Shown piece after piece: positions 19,798 through 27,346 of a DNA stretch of 39,053 bases. Position 1 is the stretch's first letter. Each line of letters opens with the position of its first letter. The notes beneath the pieces are model-generated. The model ran no database searches, was not told the origin of the DNA, and saw only the letters and a list, made by a program, of their open reading frames with translations. Source of the DNA: an uncultured Corynebacterium sp. (GTDB taxonomy: Bacteria > Actinomycetota > Actinomycetes > Mycobacteriales > Mycobacteriaceae); the NCBI RefSeq assembly GCF_947253065.1, contig NZ_CAMXWS010000019.1, forward strand, positions 1 to 39,053. Direction: 5' to 3'. The translations under genes were made by a program, and so were the position numbers.

Positions 19798-19879
19798 TTA
19801 GTCCTGCCTTTTTCGCCGCGAGTTCATGCGCACTTCAGTGTGCACCAGCCCCTCGCACAGATGATGCTCCTGTCTTAAT

Positions 19880-20329
19880 GTGACGGGCATGGGGGATGTA
19901 ACTGGGGGATTAGCGGTGCTGCTTGCTGCCCTTTTCAGCTGCGTGGCGGCGATCTGGACGATTATCCTGGTTGTGGTGGACATGCGTGAGCGACGTCTGC
20001 CTAATGCGTGGACGGTACCCGCGGTCGTATTGGCGTTGATCGTGTGTCTGGTTGAGCCGGCTGGTTGGTGGGGCTGGCTGTGGCCGGCGGTGTATCTGTT
20101 TTCGGGTCGGGGGATTGGTGGAGGTGATGTGAAACTCGCGGTCCCTTTGGGGGTGGTGCTGGCCATCGTTGGGGGTCTTGGTGCTGTGCTGGTAGGAATG
20201 CTTGTGGCCAGCGGTTTTTCGGTAATTTACATGTTGGTGCGAAGGCGCAGAAGTGCTGCTCATGGGCCGTCGATGTTGGCGGCCACGTGGTTGGTGGGGT
20301 TAGCTAGCACTTTCCTGGCGGGGGTGTGA
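19880..20329 (+). CDS. Prepilin peptidase, A24 family (short form)
   Basis: This 149-aa integral membrane protein consists of the peptidase part only, without the N-terminal methyltransferase domain of classical PilD. Membrane segments lie near 10-33, 44-60, 65-75, 88-115 and 133-148. The two catalytic aspartates of the family are present: Asp34 in VVVDMRERRLPN and Asp83 in GIGGGDVK. It would cleave type IV pilin-like leaders, as for Flp/Tad pili. No pilin or secretion gene is nearby. It sits between aroE and aroC. An ATG at 19889 is an alternative start; no strong ribosome site was seen. Confidence 0.85.
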   Translation: MTGMGDVTGGLAVLLAALFSCVAAIWTIILVVVDMRERRLPNAWTVPAVVLALIVCLVEPAGWWGWLWPAVYLFSGRGIGGGDVKLAVPLGVVLAIVGGLGAVLVGMLVASGFSVIYMLVRRRRSAAHGPSMLAATWLVGLASTFLAGV

Positions 20330-20341
20330 GACAATGCCTGC

Positions 20342-21562
20342 ATGCTTCGTTGGACTACCGCAGGTGAATCCCACGGTCAGGCACTCGTTGCGCTGATCGA
20401 GAACATGCCGGCTGGTGTAACTGTCTCTAAGGAAGAGATTGGACATCAGCTTGCCCGTCGTCGCCTTGGCTATGGCCGTGGCGCACGTATGAAATTTGAG
20501 CAGGATGAGTTGACCCTGCTGACAGGCGTGGTGCATGGCAAGACGATCGGTAGTCCGATCGCGATCATGATCGGTAATACCGAGTGGCCGAAGTGGACGA
20601 CGATCATGTCGGCTGAGGCTCTGGACTATGACGATCCGGAGGTCGAAAAGGCGATGAACTCTGGGCGTGGCGCAGCGTTAACGCGTCCGCGTCCTGGTCA
20701 TGCGGATTTCTCCGGCATGATCAAGTACGGCTTTGATGCGGCACGTCCGGTTTTGGAGCGGTCGTCGGCACGTGAAACTGCGTCCCGTGTTGCTGCCGCA
20801 ACGGTGGCGCGCTCTTTCCTGCGTGAGGTCCTCGGTGTTGAGGTTTATTCACATGTCATCTCCATCGGTGCGTCTGAGCCCTATGACGGGCCGTCGCCGC
20901 AGTTCAGCGATATTGATGCGATTGATGAATCCCCGGTGCGTGCATTCGGCAAGGATGCCGAGGAGTCAATGATTTCGGAGATCGAGTCGGCGAAGAAGCA
21001 GGGCGATACTCTCGGCGGAATCGTCGAGGTGATCGTGGACGGTTTGCCGATCGGTCTCGGTTCGCATGTGTCTGGCGAGTCCCGTTTGGATGCGCAGCTG
21101 GCTGCAGCGTTGATGAGCATCCAGGCGATCAAGGGCGTTGAGGTTGGCGATGGCTTTGAGGAAGCACGTCGTCGCGGGTCGGAGGCGCATGATGAGATCT
21201 TGCGCGATGAAAATGGCGTGCACCGTGCCACCAACCGTGCTGGTGGTCTTGAAGGCGGCATGACCAATGGTGAGCAGCTGCGTGTCCGCGCTGCAATGAA
21301 GCCGATCTCTACTGTCCCGCGTGCGCTGCAAACCCTCGATATGGCTACCGGCGAGAAGGCGACGGCGATTCACCAGCGTTCTGATGTGTGTGCCGTGCCT
21401 GCCGCTGGCGTTGTGGCTGAGGCCATGGTCGCGCTCGTGCTTGCTCGGGCGACTCTGGAGAAATTCGGCGGGGACAGCATCGAGGAAACGAAGCGCAACG
21501 TTGAGGCGTATAAGCAGTATGTGTCTGAACGTCTCGCGTTTGGAGGAAGCGCTAATGACTAA
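20342..21562 (+). CDS. aroC: Chorismate synthase
   Basis: This 406-aa enzyme makes chorismate from EPSP using reduced flavin. The protein begins MLRWTTAGESHGQAL, and shows the family signatures GRGAALTRPRPGHADFSG and ARETASRVAAATVARSFL, plus the C-terminal RSDVCAVPAAGVVAEAMVA. The length is normal. It starts 12 bases after the prepilin peptidase stop, and its last eight bases overlap the aroK start, which supports one transcript. Confidence 0.98.
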   Translation: MLRWTTAGESHGQALVALIENMPAGVTVSKEEIGHQLARRRLGYGRGARMKFEQDELTLLTGVVHGKTIGSPIAIMIGNTEWPKWTTIMSAEALDYDDPEVEKAMNSGRGAALTRPRPGHADFSGMIKYGFDAARPVLERSSARETASRVAAATVARSFLREVLGVEVYSHVISIGASEPYDGPSPQFSDIDAIDESPVRAFGKDAEESMISEIESAKKQGDTLGGIVEVIVDGLPIGLGSHVSGESRLDAQLAAALMSIQAIKGVEVGDGFEEARRRGSEAHDEILRDENGVHRATNRAGGLEGGMTNGEQLRVRAAMKPISTVPRALQTLDMATGEKATAIHQRSDVCAVPAAGVVAEAMVALVLARATLEKFGGDSIEETKRNVEAYKQYVSERLAFGGSAND

Positions 21563-22229
21563 TCCTGTGGCGGAGCCGCCGAAGCCGGCACCTTTCCCGG
21601 CAACTTCAGGAACTCCCGGCCCGCATTCCCAGGCCCACGGCAAGGTTCTTCCGGGGACTGAACCTGTTGGATCCCATGGTGATTCTGCTGCTTTTGGTGA
21701 GCCACAGAAACCCGTCGTGCATGGATCGCCGCGCGTGGTGCTCGTCGGCCCACCGGGGGCGGGCAAGTCCACAATTGGCCGCCGTCTGGCCCGCGCGATG
21801 AATCTGCCGTTGGTCGATTCGGATGACTTGATTGCGAAAGGTGAGGGCAAGCCCACCGGCGAGGTCTATTCGGACTTGGGCGAGGAGCGCTTCCGTGAGG
21901 TCGAGGCCGGTTATGTTGCGCGCTCGCTTGCTTCCGGCGGCGTTGTCAGCCTGGGCGGTGGGGCAGTAGTGACTGAATCCACCCGCAAGCTGCTTCAAGC
22001 CCACAATGTGGTGTGGATCGACGTGTCGGTTGAGGAGGGCGTGCGCCGTACCTCCGGCAATGACTCGCGCCCGGTACTCCAGGCAGATGACCCGGAGGCG
22101 CACTATCGCGCACTACTGGAATCCCGCGAACCGTATTACCGCGAGGTAGCCATGCACCGCGTGCGCACTGATTCGCGTCCGCCGCAGCGTCTCGTTGCTG
22201 AGATCCTCTCGCTGATCGACCCGCAATAA
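21555..22229 (+). CDS. aroK: Shikimate kinase with an N-terminal extension
   Basis: This 224-aa enzyme phosphorylates shikimate. The kinase core starts near residue 60: Walker A GPPGAGKST (65-73), shikimate-binding DSDD (88-91), VSLGGGAVV and the lid arginine region RPVLQADD. The family is usually about 170-190 aa. Here about 58 residues precede it, rich in Pro, Gly, Ala and His and without predicted structure. The ATG at 21555 overlaps the aroC end by eight bases and GGAGG lies eight bases upstream, so the extension is probably translated. Related corynebacterial AroK proteins have a shorter tail, as I recall. Confidence 0.93.
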   Translation: MTNPVAEPPKPAPFPATSGTPGPHSQAHGKVLPGTEPVGSHGDSAAFGEPQKPVVHGSPRVVLVGPPGAGKSTIGRRLARAMNLPLVDSDDLIAKGEGKPTGEVYSDLGEERFREVEAGYVARSLASGGVVSLGGGAVVTESTRKLLQAHNVVWIDVSVEEGVRRTSGNDSRPVLQADDPEAHYRALLESREPYYREVAMHRVRTDSRPPQRLVAEILSLIDPQ

Positions 22230-22240
22230 GACAGCCCAGT

Positions 22241-22267
22241 ACCAACGGCACCAACGGCACCGACGGC
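22241..22267. repeat. Three 9-bp tandem repeats between aroK and aroB
   Basis: ACCAACGGC, ACCAACGGC and ACCGACGGC follow each other, then ACTGCCC. The array lies 11 bases past the aroK stop in a 114-base spacer that contains no gene. A nine-base period could vary by slippage without affecting a reading frame. After it comes an A/C-rich, unstructured stretch ending in AAGGAG, the aroB ribosome site. Confidence 0.6.
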
Positions 22268-22343
22268 ACTGCCCGTCACGAAACAGCAACACCCATCACC
22301 AAAAAACACATACCCACCCACACAATCCAAGGAGATTCACACC

Positions 22344-23405
22344 ATGGCCGAGATTCAGGTAGCAGGTCCATCCCCCTACACCGTTCGTATCGGCCATGGT
22401 CTCGATGATCAGGTGGCACAGTGCATTAAGGATTCGGGTGCGCGCAATGTGCTTGTTGTGCATCAGGAACCGCTGACCAACGCAGCACAAAGCTTGCAGT
22501 CTGGCCTCACCGATAGTGGCATCGAGGTCGTTCTGGCCCCGATCCCGGATGCGGAAGACGGAAAGTCTCTAAATGTTGCGGGCCAGCTGTGGGACACGCT
22601 GGGCACGCACAATTTTTCCCGCCAGGACATCGTGGTGGGCCTTGGTGGCGGTGCGACAACTGACCTGGCGGGCTTCGTCGCGGCTACCTGGATGCGTGGC
22701 ATCAAGGTCATCCAGGTCCCTACGACGCTGCTCGCCATGGTGGATGCAGCAGTCGGTGGCAAGACCGGTATCAATACGGCAGCGGGCAAGAACCATGTCG
22801 GTTCCTTCCACGAACCACACGCAGTCTTCATCGACCTTGATCGCCTGGACACACTCCCGAGCGAGGAATTCATTTCCGGTTCTGCCGAGATCATCAAGAC
22901 CGGTTTCATTGCCGACCCGATCATTCTGGACATTTACCGCGAGGGCGGCAGCGTTCCCACGGACAAGATCGGGGAGCTCATCGAGCGTTCTGTCGCGGTC
23001 AAGGGTTCGGTTGTAGCGCAGGACCTCAAGGAATCGTCGCTGCGCGAGATCCTCAACTACGGGCACACGCTTGGCCACGCGATTGAGAAGCGCGAGGATT
23101 ACCGTTGGCGTCACGGCAATGCCGTCGCGGTGGGCATGATGTTCGTGGCTATACTCGCGCGCAATCGCGGGCTGATCAGCGATGCTGTGGTTGAGCTCCA
23201 CCGTGAGATCCTCGAAGCAGTCGGTTTGCCAACCACGTACGAGGCAGGCGCATTCGACGCGCTGTATGAGGGCATGACGCACGACAAGAAGAACCGCGAT
23301 GGTCGGATCCGTTTCGTAGTGCTGGATGGCATTGGCAGCACGACGCGAATTGAAGATGCGGACATCGAGGAGCTGCGCACCGCGTACACTGAGCTTTCAT
23401 CATGA
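22344..23405 (+). CDS. aroB: 3-dehydroquinate synthase
   Basis: This 353-aa NAD- and zinc-dependent enzyme converts DAHP to 3-dehydroquinate. The NAD-binding segment VVGLGGGATTDLAGFVAATWMRG, the VPTTLLAMVDAAVGGKTGIN loop, the zinc-ligand regions GSAEIIKTGFI and NYGHTLGHAIE, and RWRHGNAVAVGM are all in place. The length is normal. AAGGAG lies nine bases before the ATG. It is preceded by the repeat-containing spacer and followed by aroQ after 58 bases. Confidence 0.98.
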   Translation: MAEIQVAGPSPYTVRIGHGLDDQVAQCIKDSGARNVLVVHQEPLTNAAQSLQSGLTDSGIEVVLAPIPDAEDGKSLNVAGQLWDTLGTHNFSRQDIVVGLGGGATTDLAGFVAATWMRGIKVIQVPTTLLAMVDAAVGGKTGINTAAGKNHVGSFHEPHAVFIDLDRLDTLPSEEFISGSAEIIKTGFIADPIILDIYREGGSVPTDKIGELIERSVAVKGSVVAQDLKESSLREILNYGHTLGHAIEKREDYRWRHGNAVAVGMMFVAILARNRGLISDAVVELHREILEAVGLPTTYEAGAFDALYEGMTHDKKNRDGRIRFVVLDGIGSTTRIEDADIEELRTAYTELSS

Positions 23406-23463
23406 TGTGATGGCCCACATCCGGGCGAAAGCATGGTGGGCATGAGCGGCGAGGAGGCTTGAT

Positions 23464-23898
23464 GTGAAGATTCTGGTGCTCAATGGACCGAACCTGAACA
23501 GGTTAGGGAAGCGACAGCCTGAGGTATACGGCACGACGACGTTGGCCGATATCGAAGATGGCCTGCGCAAGCGCGCCGAGGAAGCTGGCGTGGACATCGC
23601 GTTCGTGCAGTCCAACCACGAGGGCGAGCTTATCGACGCAGTGCATGAGGCCGCCGATCATTCCTGGCCGGTGATCATCAACCCCGGTGGGTTCACGCAC
23701 ACCTCGGTGGCCCTGCGCGATGCGCTCGTTGAATTGCAGGACGGTCCAGGATTCATCGAAGTGCATATTTCGAATGTGCACGCCCGCGAGCCGTTCCGTC
23801 ACCATTCGTACCTGTCACCGATCGCCACGGGTGTTATCGCTGGTCTTGGTACTGCTGGCTACGACATGGCATTGGATTTCTTCTTGAGGAGGGTTTAA
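23464..23898 (+). CDS. aroQ: Type II 3-dehydroquinate dehydratase
   Basis: This 144-aa enzyme, dodecameric in the family, dehydrates 3-dehydroquinate. It shows LNGPNLNRLGKRQPEVYG with the catalytic tyrosine in VYG, the SNHEGELID loop, INPGGFTHTSVALRDAL and HISNVHAREPFRHHS with the catalytic histidine. GAGGAGG lies six bases before the GTG start. In the 58-base spacer before it, GCCCAC (23413-23418) and GTGGGC (23436-23441) could form a weak hairpin. Confidence 0.98.
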   Translation: MKILVLNGPNLNRLGKRQPEVYGTTTLADIEDGLRKRAEEAGVDIAFVQSNHEGELIDAVHEAADHSWPVIINPGGFTHTSVALRDALVELQDGPGFIEVHISNVHAREPFRHHSYLSPIATGVIAGLGTAGYDMALDFFLRRV

Positions 23899-23900
23899 GA

Positions 23901-24992
23901 GTGAGTTTCGTTGATTCTCGTTTTCTCACCCGTCGCCGCAAGTTGTCCGCGAATCTCGCGGCGAAGCGGATCGACTCTTTCTTGGTCACTGATCCGACGA
24001 ATGTGCGGTATTTTTCCGGCTTCAGTGGATCGAATGGCGCACTGCTGATCAATAAGGATCTCTCTGCCGTGATCGCGACGGATGGGCGCTACACCACGCA
24101 GATTGCCGAGGAAGTGCCAGATATTCAGGCGATCATTGAGCGCGATGCTGGCAAGGCAGTGCTTGCAACGGTGCCGGAAGGCTGGCGCGTGGGCTTCGAC
24201 CCGGCACAGGTCAGCGTCGCGGAGCTGGAACAGCTGGATAAGGCCACACCAGATTCGGTGAAACTCGTCCCCGTCGCCGGCGTGGTCCAGCAGATCCGTC
24301 TGATCAAGGATTTTTACGAACTGCGCCGCCTCGAGGAAGTCGCCGAGATTGCCGTTGATGCGCTTGCACAGCTTATCGACGCTGGCGAGCTCCGCGCCGG
24401 TCGCACTGAGAAGCAGGTCGCTGCTGATCTGGAATACCGGATGCGCTTGCTGGGCTCAGAGCGTGTCAGCTTTGACACGATCGTGGCCTCTGGGTCGAAT
24501 TCGGCGTTGCCACACTATGCAGCTGGCGACCGGGAGCTCACCGATGGTGACTTGGTCACCATCGATTTCGGTGCCCACCGCCTTGGTTTCAATTCCGATA
24601 TGACGCGCACGTTCTGCATTGGTGAGCCGACTGATTTCAACCGTGAGATCTACGAGATCGTGTTGGAAGCGCAGAAGGCCGGTGTCACAGCAGCCACCGC
24701 AGGCCGCGCACTGTCGGATGTGGACAAGGTCTGCCGCGACATCATTACTGATGCTGGCTACGGCGAATACTTCGTTCACTCTACGGGCCACGGCATTGGT
24801 TTGGATGTGCATGAGGGCCCGGCGGCGTCGAAAAGCGGTAAAGGCGTGCTTGAAGAGAACATGACGCTGACTATTGAGCCGGGCATCTATGTTCCGGGCA
24901 AGGGCGGCGTACGCATCGAGGACACCTTGATCATCACATCGGGCGCCCCGAAGGTGATCACCCCAGCACCGAAGGAACTCACTGTTCTCTAA
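23901..24992 (+). CDS. pepQ: M24 family aminopeptidase (Xaa-Pro type)
   Basis: This 363-aa cytosolic metallopeptidase removes residues next to proline. An N-terminal creatinase-like domain (DPTNVRYFSGFSGSNGALLI) precedes the pita-bread domain. The metal ligands are visible: aspartates in VTIDFGAHRLGFNSDMTRTF, the histidine in STGHGIGLDVHEGP and glutamates in LTIEPGIYV and GVRIEDT. GAGGAGG precedes the GTG start. It starts two bases after the aroQ stop, so it belongs to the same transcript. The symbol follows the usual corynebacterial naming; whether it acts as aminopeptidase or dipeptidase cannot be decided from sequence. Confidence 0.93.
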   Translation: MSFVDSRFLTRRRKLSANLAAKRIDSFLVTDPTNVRYFSGFSGSNGALLINKDLSAVIATDGRYTTQIAEEVPDIQAIIERDAGKAVLATVPEGWRVGFDPAQVSVAELEQLDKATPDSVKLVPVAGVVQQIRLIKDFYELRRLEEVAEIAVDALAQLIDAGELRAGRTEKQVAADLEYRMRLLGSERVSFDTIVASGSNSALPHYAAGDRELTDGDLVTIDFGAHRLGFNSDMTRTFCIGEPTDFNREIYEIVLEAQKAGVTAATAGRALSDVDKVCRDIITDAGYGEYFVHSTGHGIGLDVHEGPAASKSGKGVLEENMTLTIEPGIYVPGKGGVRIEDTLIITSGAPKVITPAPKELTVL

Positions 24993-25031
24993 AAGGACAG
25001 ACAGTTCCCTGAAGAACCGACAGTTCTCTAA
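24981..25031. repeat. Three imperfect repeats at the pepQ-efp junction
   Basis: ACTGTTCTCTAA (24981-24992, which includes the pepQ stop), GACAGTTCCCTGA (25000-25012) and GACAGTTCTCTAA (25019-25031) share a core and have a period of about 19-20 bases. ACTGT and ACAGT arms also allow small hairpins. The role is unknown. Confidence 0.45.
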
Positions 25032-25076
25032 CCTCGACTCTGGCTATCGCCACATGGCCTGTAAAAGGCAGTGGTG

Positions 25077-25082
25077 TAGCAT
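25077..25082 (+). promoter_or_regulatory. Candidate efp promoter -10
   Basis: TAGCAT preceded by GTG (an extended TG-type -10) lies 55 bases before the efp start in a 144-base spacer. GGCTAT (25042-25047) and ATAGCC (25081-25086) flank it as a widely spaced inverted repeat. This would give efp its own transcript. Confidence 0.4.
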
Positions 25083-25136
25083 AGCCATGTTTGAATAATC
25101 CACTGAGACGAACTAGACGAAATAAGGGAGATATTC

Positions 25137-25700
25137 GTGGCAACGACCGCTGACTTCAAGAACGGCCTTGTCCTCAAGGTTGACGGCAAGCTGCAGCAGA
25201 TCATCGAATTCCAGCACGTCAAGCCGGGCAAGGGCCCCGCGTTCGTGCGCACGAAGCTCAAGGACGTCGTCTCCGGCAAGACCGTCGACAAGACCTGGAA
25301 TGCTGGCGTGAAGGTTGAGACCGCGACAGTGGACCGTCGCGACATGACCTACCTGTACAACGACGGCACCAACTACGTCGTCATGGACGACAAGACCTTC
25401 GAGCAGTACGAGCTGGGCGAGGAGAAATTCGGCGATGCCGCACGATTCCTGCTGGAGAACATGCGCGTCCAGGTGTCCTTCCACGAGGGCGAGGCACTGT
25501 TCGCGGAGCTGCCGATTTCCGTTGACCTGAAGGTCGAGCACACCGATCCGGGCCTGCAGGGCGACCGCTCCACCGGTGGTACCAAGCCGGCGAAGCTGGA
25601 GACCGGCGCTGAGATCCAGGTGCCGCTGTTCATTGAGACTGGCAATGTTCTTAAGGTGGACACCCGTACCGGTGAGTACCTCTCCCGCGTGAACAACTAA
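25137..25700 (+). CDS. efp: Elongation factor P
   Basis: This 187-aa factor helps ribosomes through polyproline stretches. All three beta-barrel domains are present. The tip loop of domain I reads HVKPGKGPAF, with the conserved lysine that many bacteria modify; no modification enzyme is in the window. YLYNDGTNYVVMD and the C-terminal FIETGNVLKVDTRTGEYLSR are family signatures. AAGGGAG lies seven bases before the GTG start. A terminator-like structure follows the gene. Confidence 0.98.
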   Translation: MATTADFKNGLVLKVDGKLQQIIEFQHVKPGKGPAFVRTKLKDVVSGKTVDKTWNAGVKVETATVDRRDMTYLYNDGTNYVVMDDKTFEQYELGEEKFGDAARFLLENMRVQVSFHEGEALFAELPISVDLKVEHTDPGLQGDRSTGGTKPAKLETGAEIQVPLFIETGNVLKVDTRTGEYLSRVNN

Positions 25701-25702
25701 TA

Positions 25703-25778
25703 AGGGCCGCAAGCCCTGGACGCTGATCCAAGCAGCGTCCACTCCAGGTGGACTCGGCCCCGAGTCCACCTCATTTTT
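25703..25778 (+). terminator. Overlapping hairpins ending in an intrinsic terminator, efp-nusB
   Basis: GGTGGACTCGG (25747-25757) pairs with CCGAGTCCACC (25760-25770), followed by TCATTTTT: a good intrinsic terminator. Upstream, AGGGC/GCCCT (25703-25707/25713-25717) and GGACGCTG/CAGCGTCC (25718-25725/25733-25740) form further hairpins. GTCCAC (25737-25742) can instead pair with GTGGAC (25748-25753), which would break both the second hairpin and the terminator. This competing layout resembles an attenuator. Confidence 0.75.
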
Positions 25779-25807
25779 CCCTGTACACCTTTTTCCTGAT
25801 CGAGAAC

Positions 25808-26353
25808 ATGCCTGATTACAAACGTCATGGTGCGCGCTACCGTGCACGCCGCCGCGCAGTAGACATTCTCTTCGAAGCAGAGACCCGCGATATTGACCCG
25901 GTCGCGATTGTTGAGGAACGCGCCGAGTTGGCCAAGAACCCTGCCAACGCTGTCGCCCCGATCGCCGACTACACCCGTGTGATCATCGCTGGTGCGGCAG
26001 AAAGCCTCGATGAGATCGATGATTCGATCGAGCGCTTCCTGTCGGAAAATTGGGAGCTCCACCGCATCCCGGCAGTGGACCGCGCGATCCTGCGCGTGGC
26101 TACGTGGGAGATCCTGTACAACGACGAGGTTGCGGCCCCGATCTCTATTTCCAATGCGATGGAGATGTCCACCGAGTATGCCGGTGACAGCGCCTCCCCA
26201 TATATCCACGCTGTTCTCGACGACATCATTCAGGCGAATTCTGCCGAAGCCCCGGACATTGTCACCGGGCACGACTTCGACGGCGACGACCGCGCAGACG
26301 CTCACAACTTCGACGACACCTTCAGCACCGACGACACGGAGAAGGAGCAGTAG
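25808..26353 (+). CDS. nusB: Transcription antitermination factor NusB
   Basis: This 181-aa all-helical protein, with NusE/S10, binds boxA RNA and supports rRNA antitermination. It begins MPDYKRHGARYRARRRAVDIL, with the basic RNA-binding end, and contains the conserved core from DRAILRVATWEILY to PISISNAMEMSTEY. The last 35 or so residues are a strongly acidic tail (DFDGDDRADAHNFDDTFSTDD) beyond the normal domain. It starts 30 bases after the terminator's U-run. ppk2 begins ten bases after its stop, so the two are probably co-transcribed. Confidence 0.96.
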   Translation: MPDYKRHGARYRARRRAVDILFEAETRDIDPVAIVEERAELAKNPANAVAPIADYTRVIIAGAAESLDEIDDSIERFLSENWELHRIPAVDRAILRVATWEILYNDEVAAPISISNAMEMSTEYAGDSASPYIHAVLDDIIQANSAEAPDIVTGHDFDGDDRADAHNFDDTFSTDDTEKEQ

Positions 26354-26363
26354 AACCACCGCC

Positions 26364-27212
26364 ATGGCGAAGGTATCCATCAAGGAAGCAGAACAACTAC
26401 GAGTTGGCGAAGATTTCGCTATCGCTGACGTTGATCCAAAGTCCACACCCGGTGTGGGCAAGGACAATGTCGACGACGCTTTTGAAAAGTACGACGACGA
26501 GATTGCTGACTTGCAGGAGTGCCTGTACGCCAATGCTCGCGCTGAAGTCGAAGGCACTGGTTCGATCCTGCTCGTGCTCCAAGGAATGGATACCGCCGGC
26601 AAGGGCGGAATCATCCGCAATGTTGTGGGTGATGTGCTCGACCCGCAGGGCGTGCAGATCAAGGCATTCGGCAAGCCGACCGAGGAAGAGCAGAAGCATG
26701 ACTTCCTCTGGCGCATCAAGCCGCACCTGCCGGAGCCGGGCATGGTGAGCGTGTTCGATCGCTCCCACTACGAAGATGTGCTCGTGCAGCGTGTGCGTGA
26801 GATGGCTCCGCCTGAGGAGATCGAGCGCCGCTACGGCGCCATCGTCGATTTCGAAGCCGAAGCCGCTGCGAACGGCACGAAGATCATCAAGGTCATGCCG
26901 CACATCTCCAAGGAATTCCAGGCTGAGAACCTGCGTAAGCGCATTGAGCGCGAAGACAAACACTGGAAGTACAACTCGGGCGATATTGATGACCGCAAGC
27001 TCTGGGATGAATTCCAGGAGGCCTACGAGATCGCTTTGAAGCGCACTTCCACTGATGTCGCTCCCTGGTACTGCATCCCATCTGATGACAAGGACTACTG
27101 CCGCACCGTGGTGAAGACCTTGCTGCTTAAGGCCCTCCGCGAGATGGACCTTGAATGGCCCGAAGCCGACTTCGACCCCGAGGCCGAGCTCAAGCGCCTC
27201 GAAGAGTCCTAA
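26364..27212 (+). CDS. ppk2: Polyphosphate kinase 2 (PPK2 family)
   Basis: This 282-aa cytosolic enzyme transfers phosphate between polyphosphate and nucleotides. It has the Walker A GMDTAGKGG (74-82), the Walker B region VSVFDRSHYEDVLVQRVR with the catalytic aspartate (132) and the lid segment around KRIEREDKHWKYNSGD. One-domain length fits PPK2 class I. Whether it favours ADP or GDP, or synthesis or use of polyphosphate, is not readable. An AAGGAG lies rather far (about 16 bases) from the ATG. It sits directly after nusB and before a strong hairpin, so it ends that transcript. Confidence 0.93.
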   Translation: MAKVSIKEAEQLRVGEDFAIADVDPKSTPGVGKDNVDDAFEKYDDEIADLQECLYANARAEVEGTGSILLVLQGMDTAGKGGIIRNVVGDVLDPQGVQIKAFGKPTEEEQKHDFLWRIKPHLPEPGMVSVFDRSHYEDVLVQRVREMAPPEEIERRYGAIVDFEAEAAANGTKIIKVMPHISKEFQAENLRKRIEREDKHWKYNSGDIDDRKLWDEFQEAYEIALKRTSTDVAPWYCIPSDDKDYCRTVVKTLLLKALREMDLEWPEADFDPEAELKRLEES

Positions 27213-27266
27213 ACAGAATCTTTTTTACGAGCGCAATCCTCATCAAGAGGACAGCGTTCTTCGTTT

Positions 27267-27312
27267 CCCCTGCATCTGAATCGGTAAAGCTGATTCCTAA
27301 TGCAGGGGTTTT
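27267..27312 (+). terminator. Intrinsic terminator after ppk2
   Basis: CCCCTGCAT (27267-27275) pairs with ATGCAGGGG (27300-27308); inside it GAATC (27278-27282) pairs with GATTC (27292-27296). TTTT follows at once (27309-27312). It lies about 55 bases past the ppk2 stop and separates ppk2 from the sugar importer. Confidence 0.8.
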
Positions 27313-27346
27313 CACACTTACGGGGCACACTGGTGAAGTGTTAAAA
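27309..27346 (+). promoter_or_regulatory. Inverted repeat spanning the start codon of the sugar-binding protein
   Basis: TTTTCACACTT (27309-27319) and AAGTGTTAAAA (27336-27346) are complementary at 10 of 11 positions with a 16-base spacer. The GTG start (27338-27340) lies in the right arm, and the left arm begins with the U-run of the upstream terminator. It may be an operator or an RNA hairpin that hides the start codon. Confidence 0.5.
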
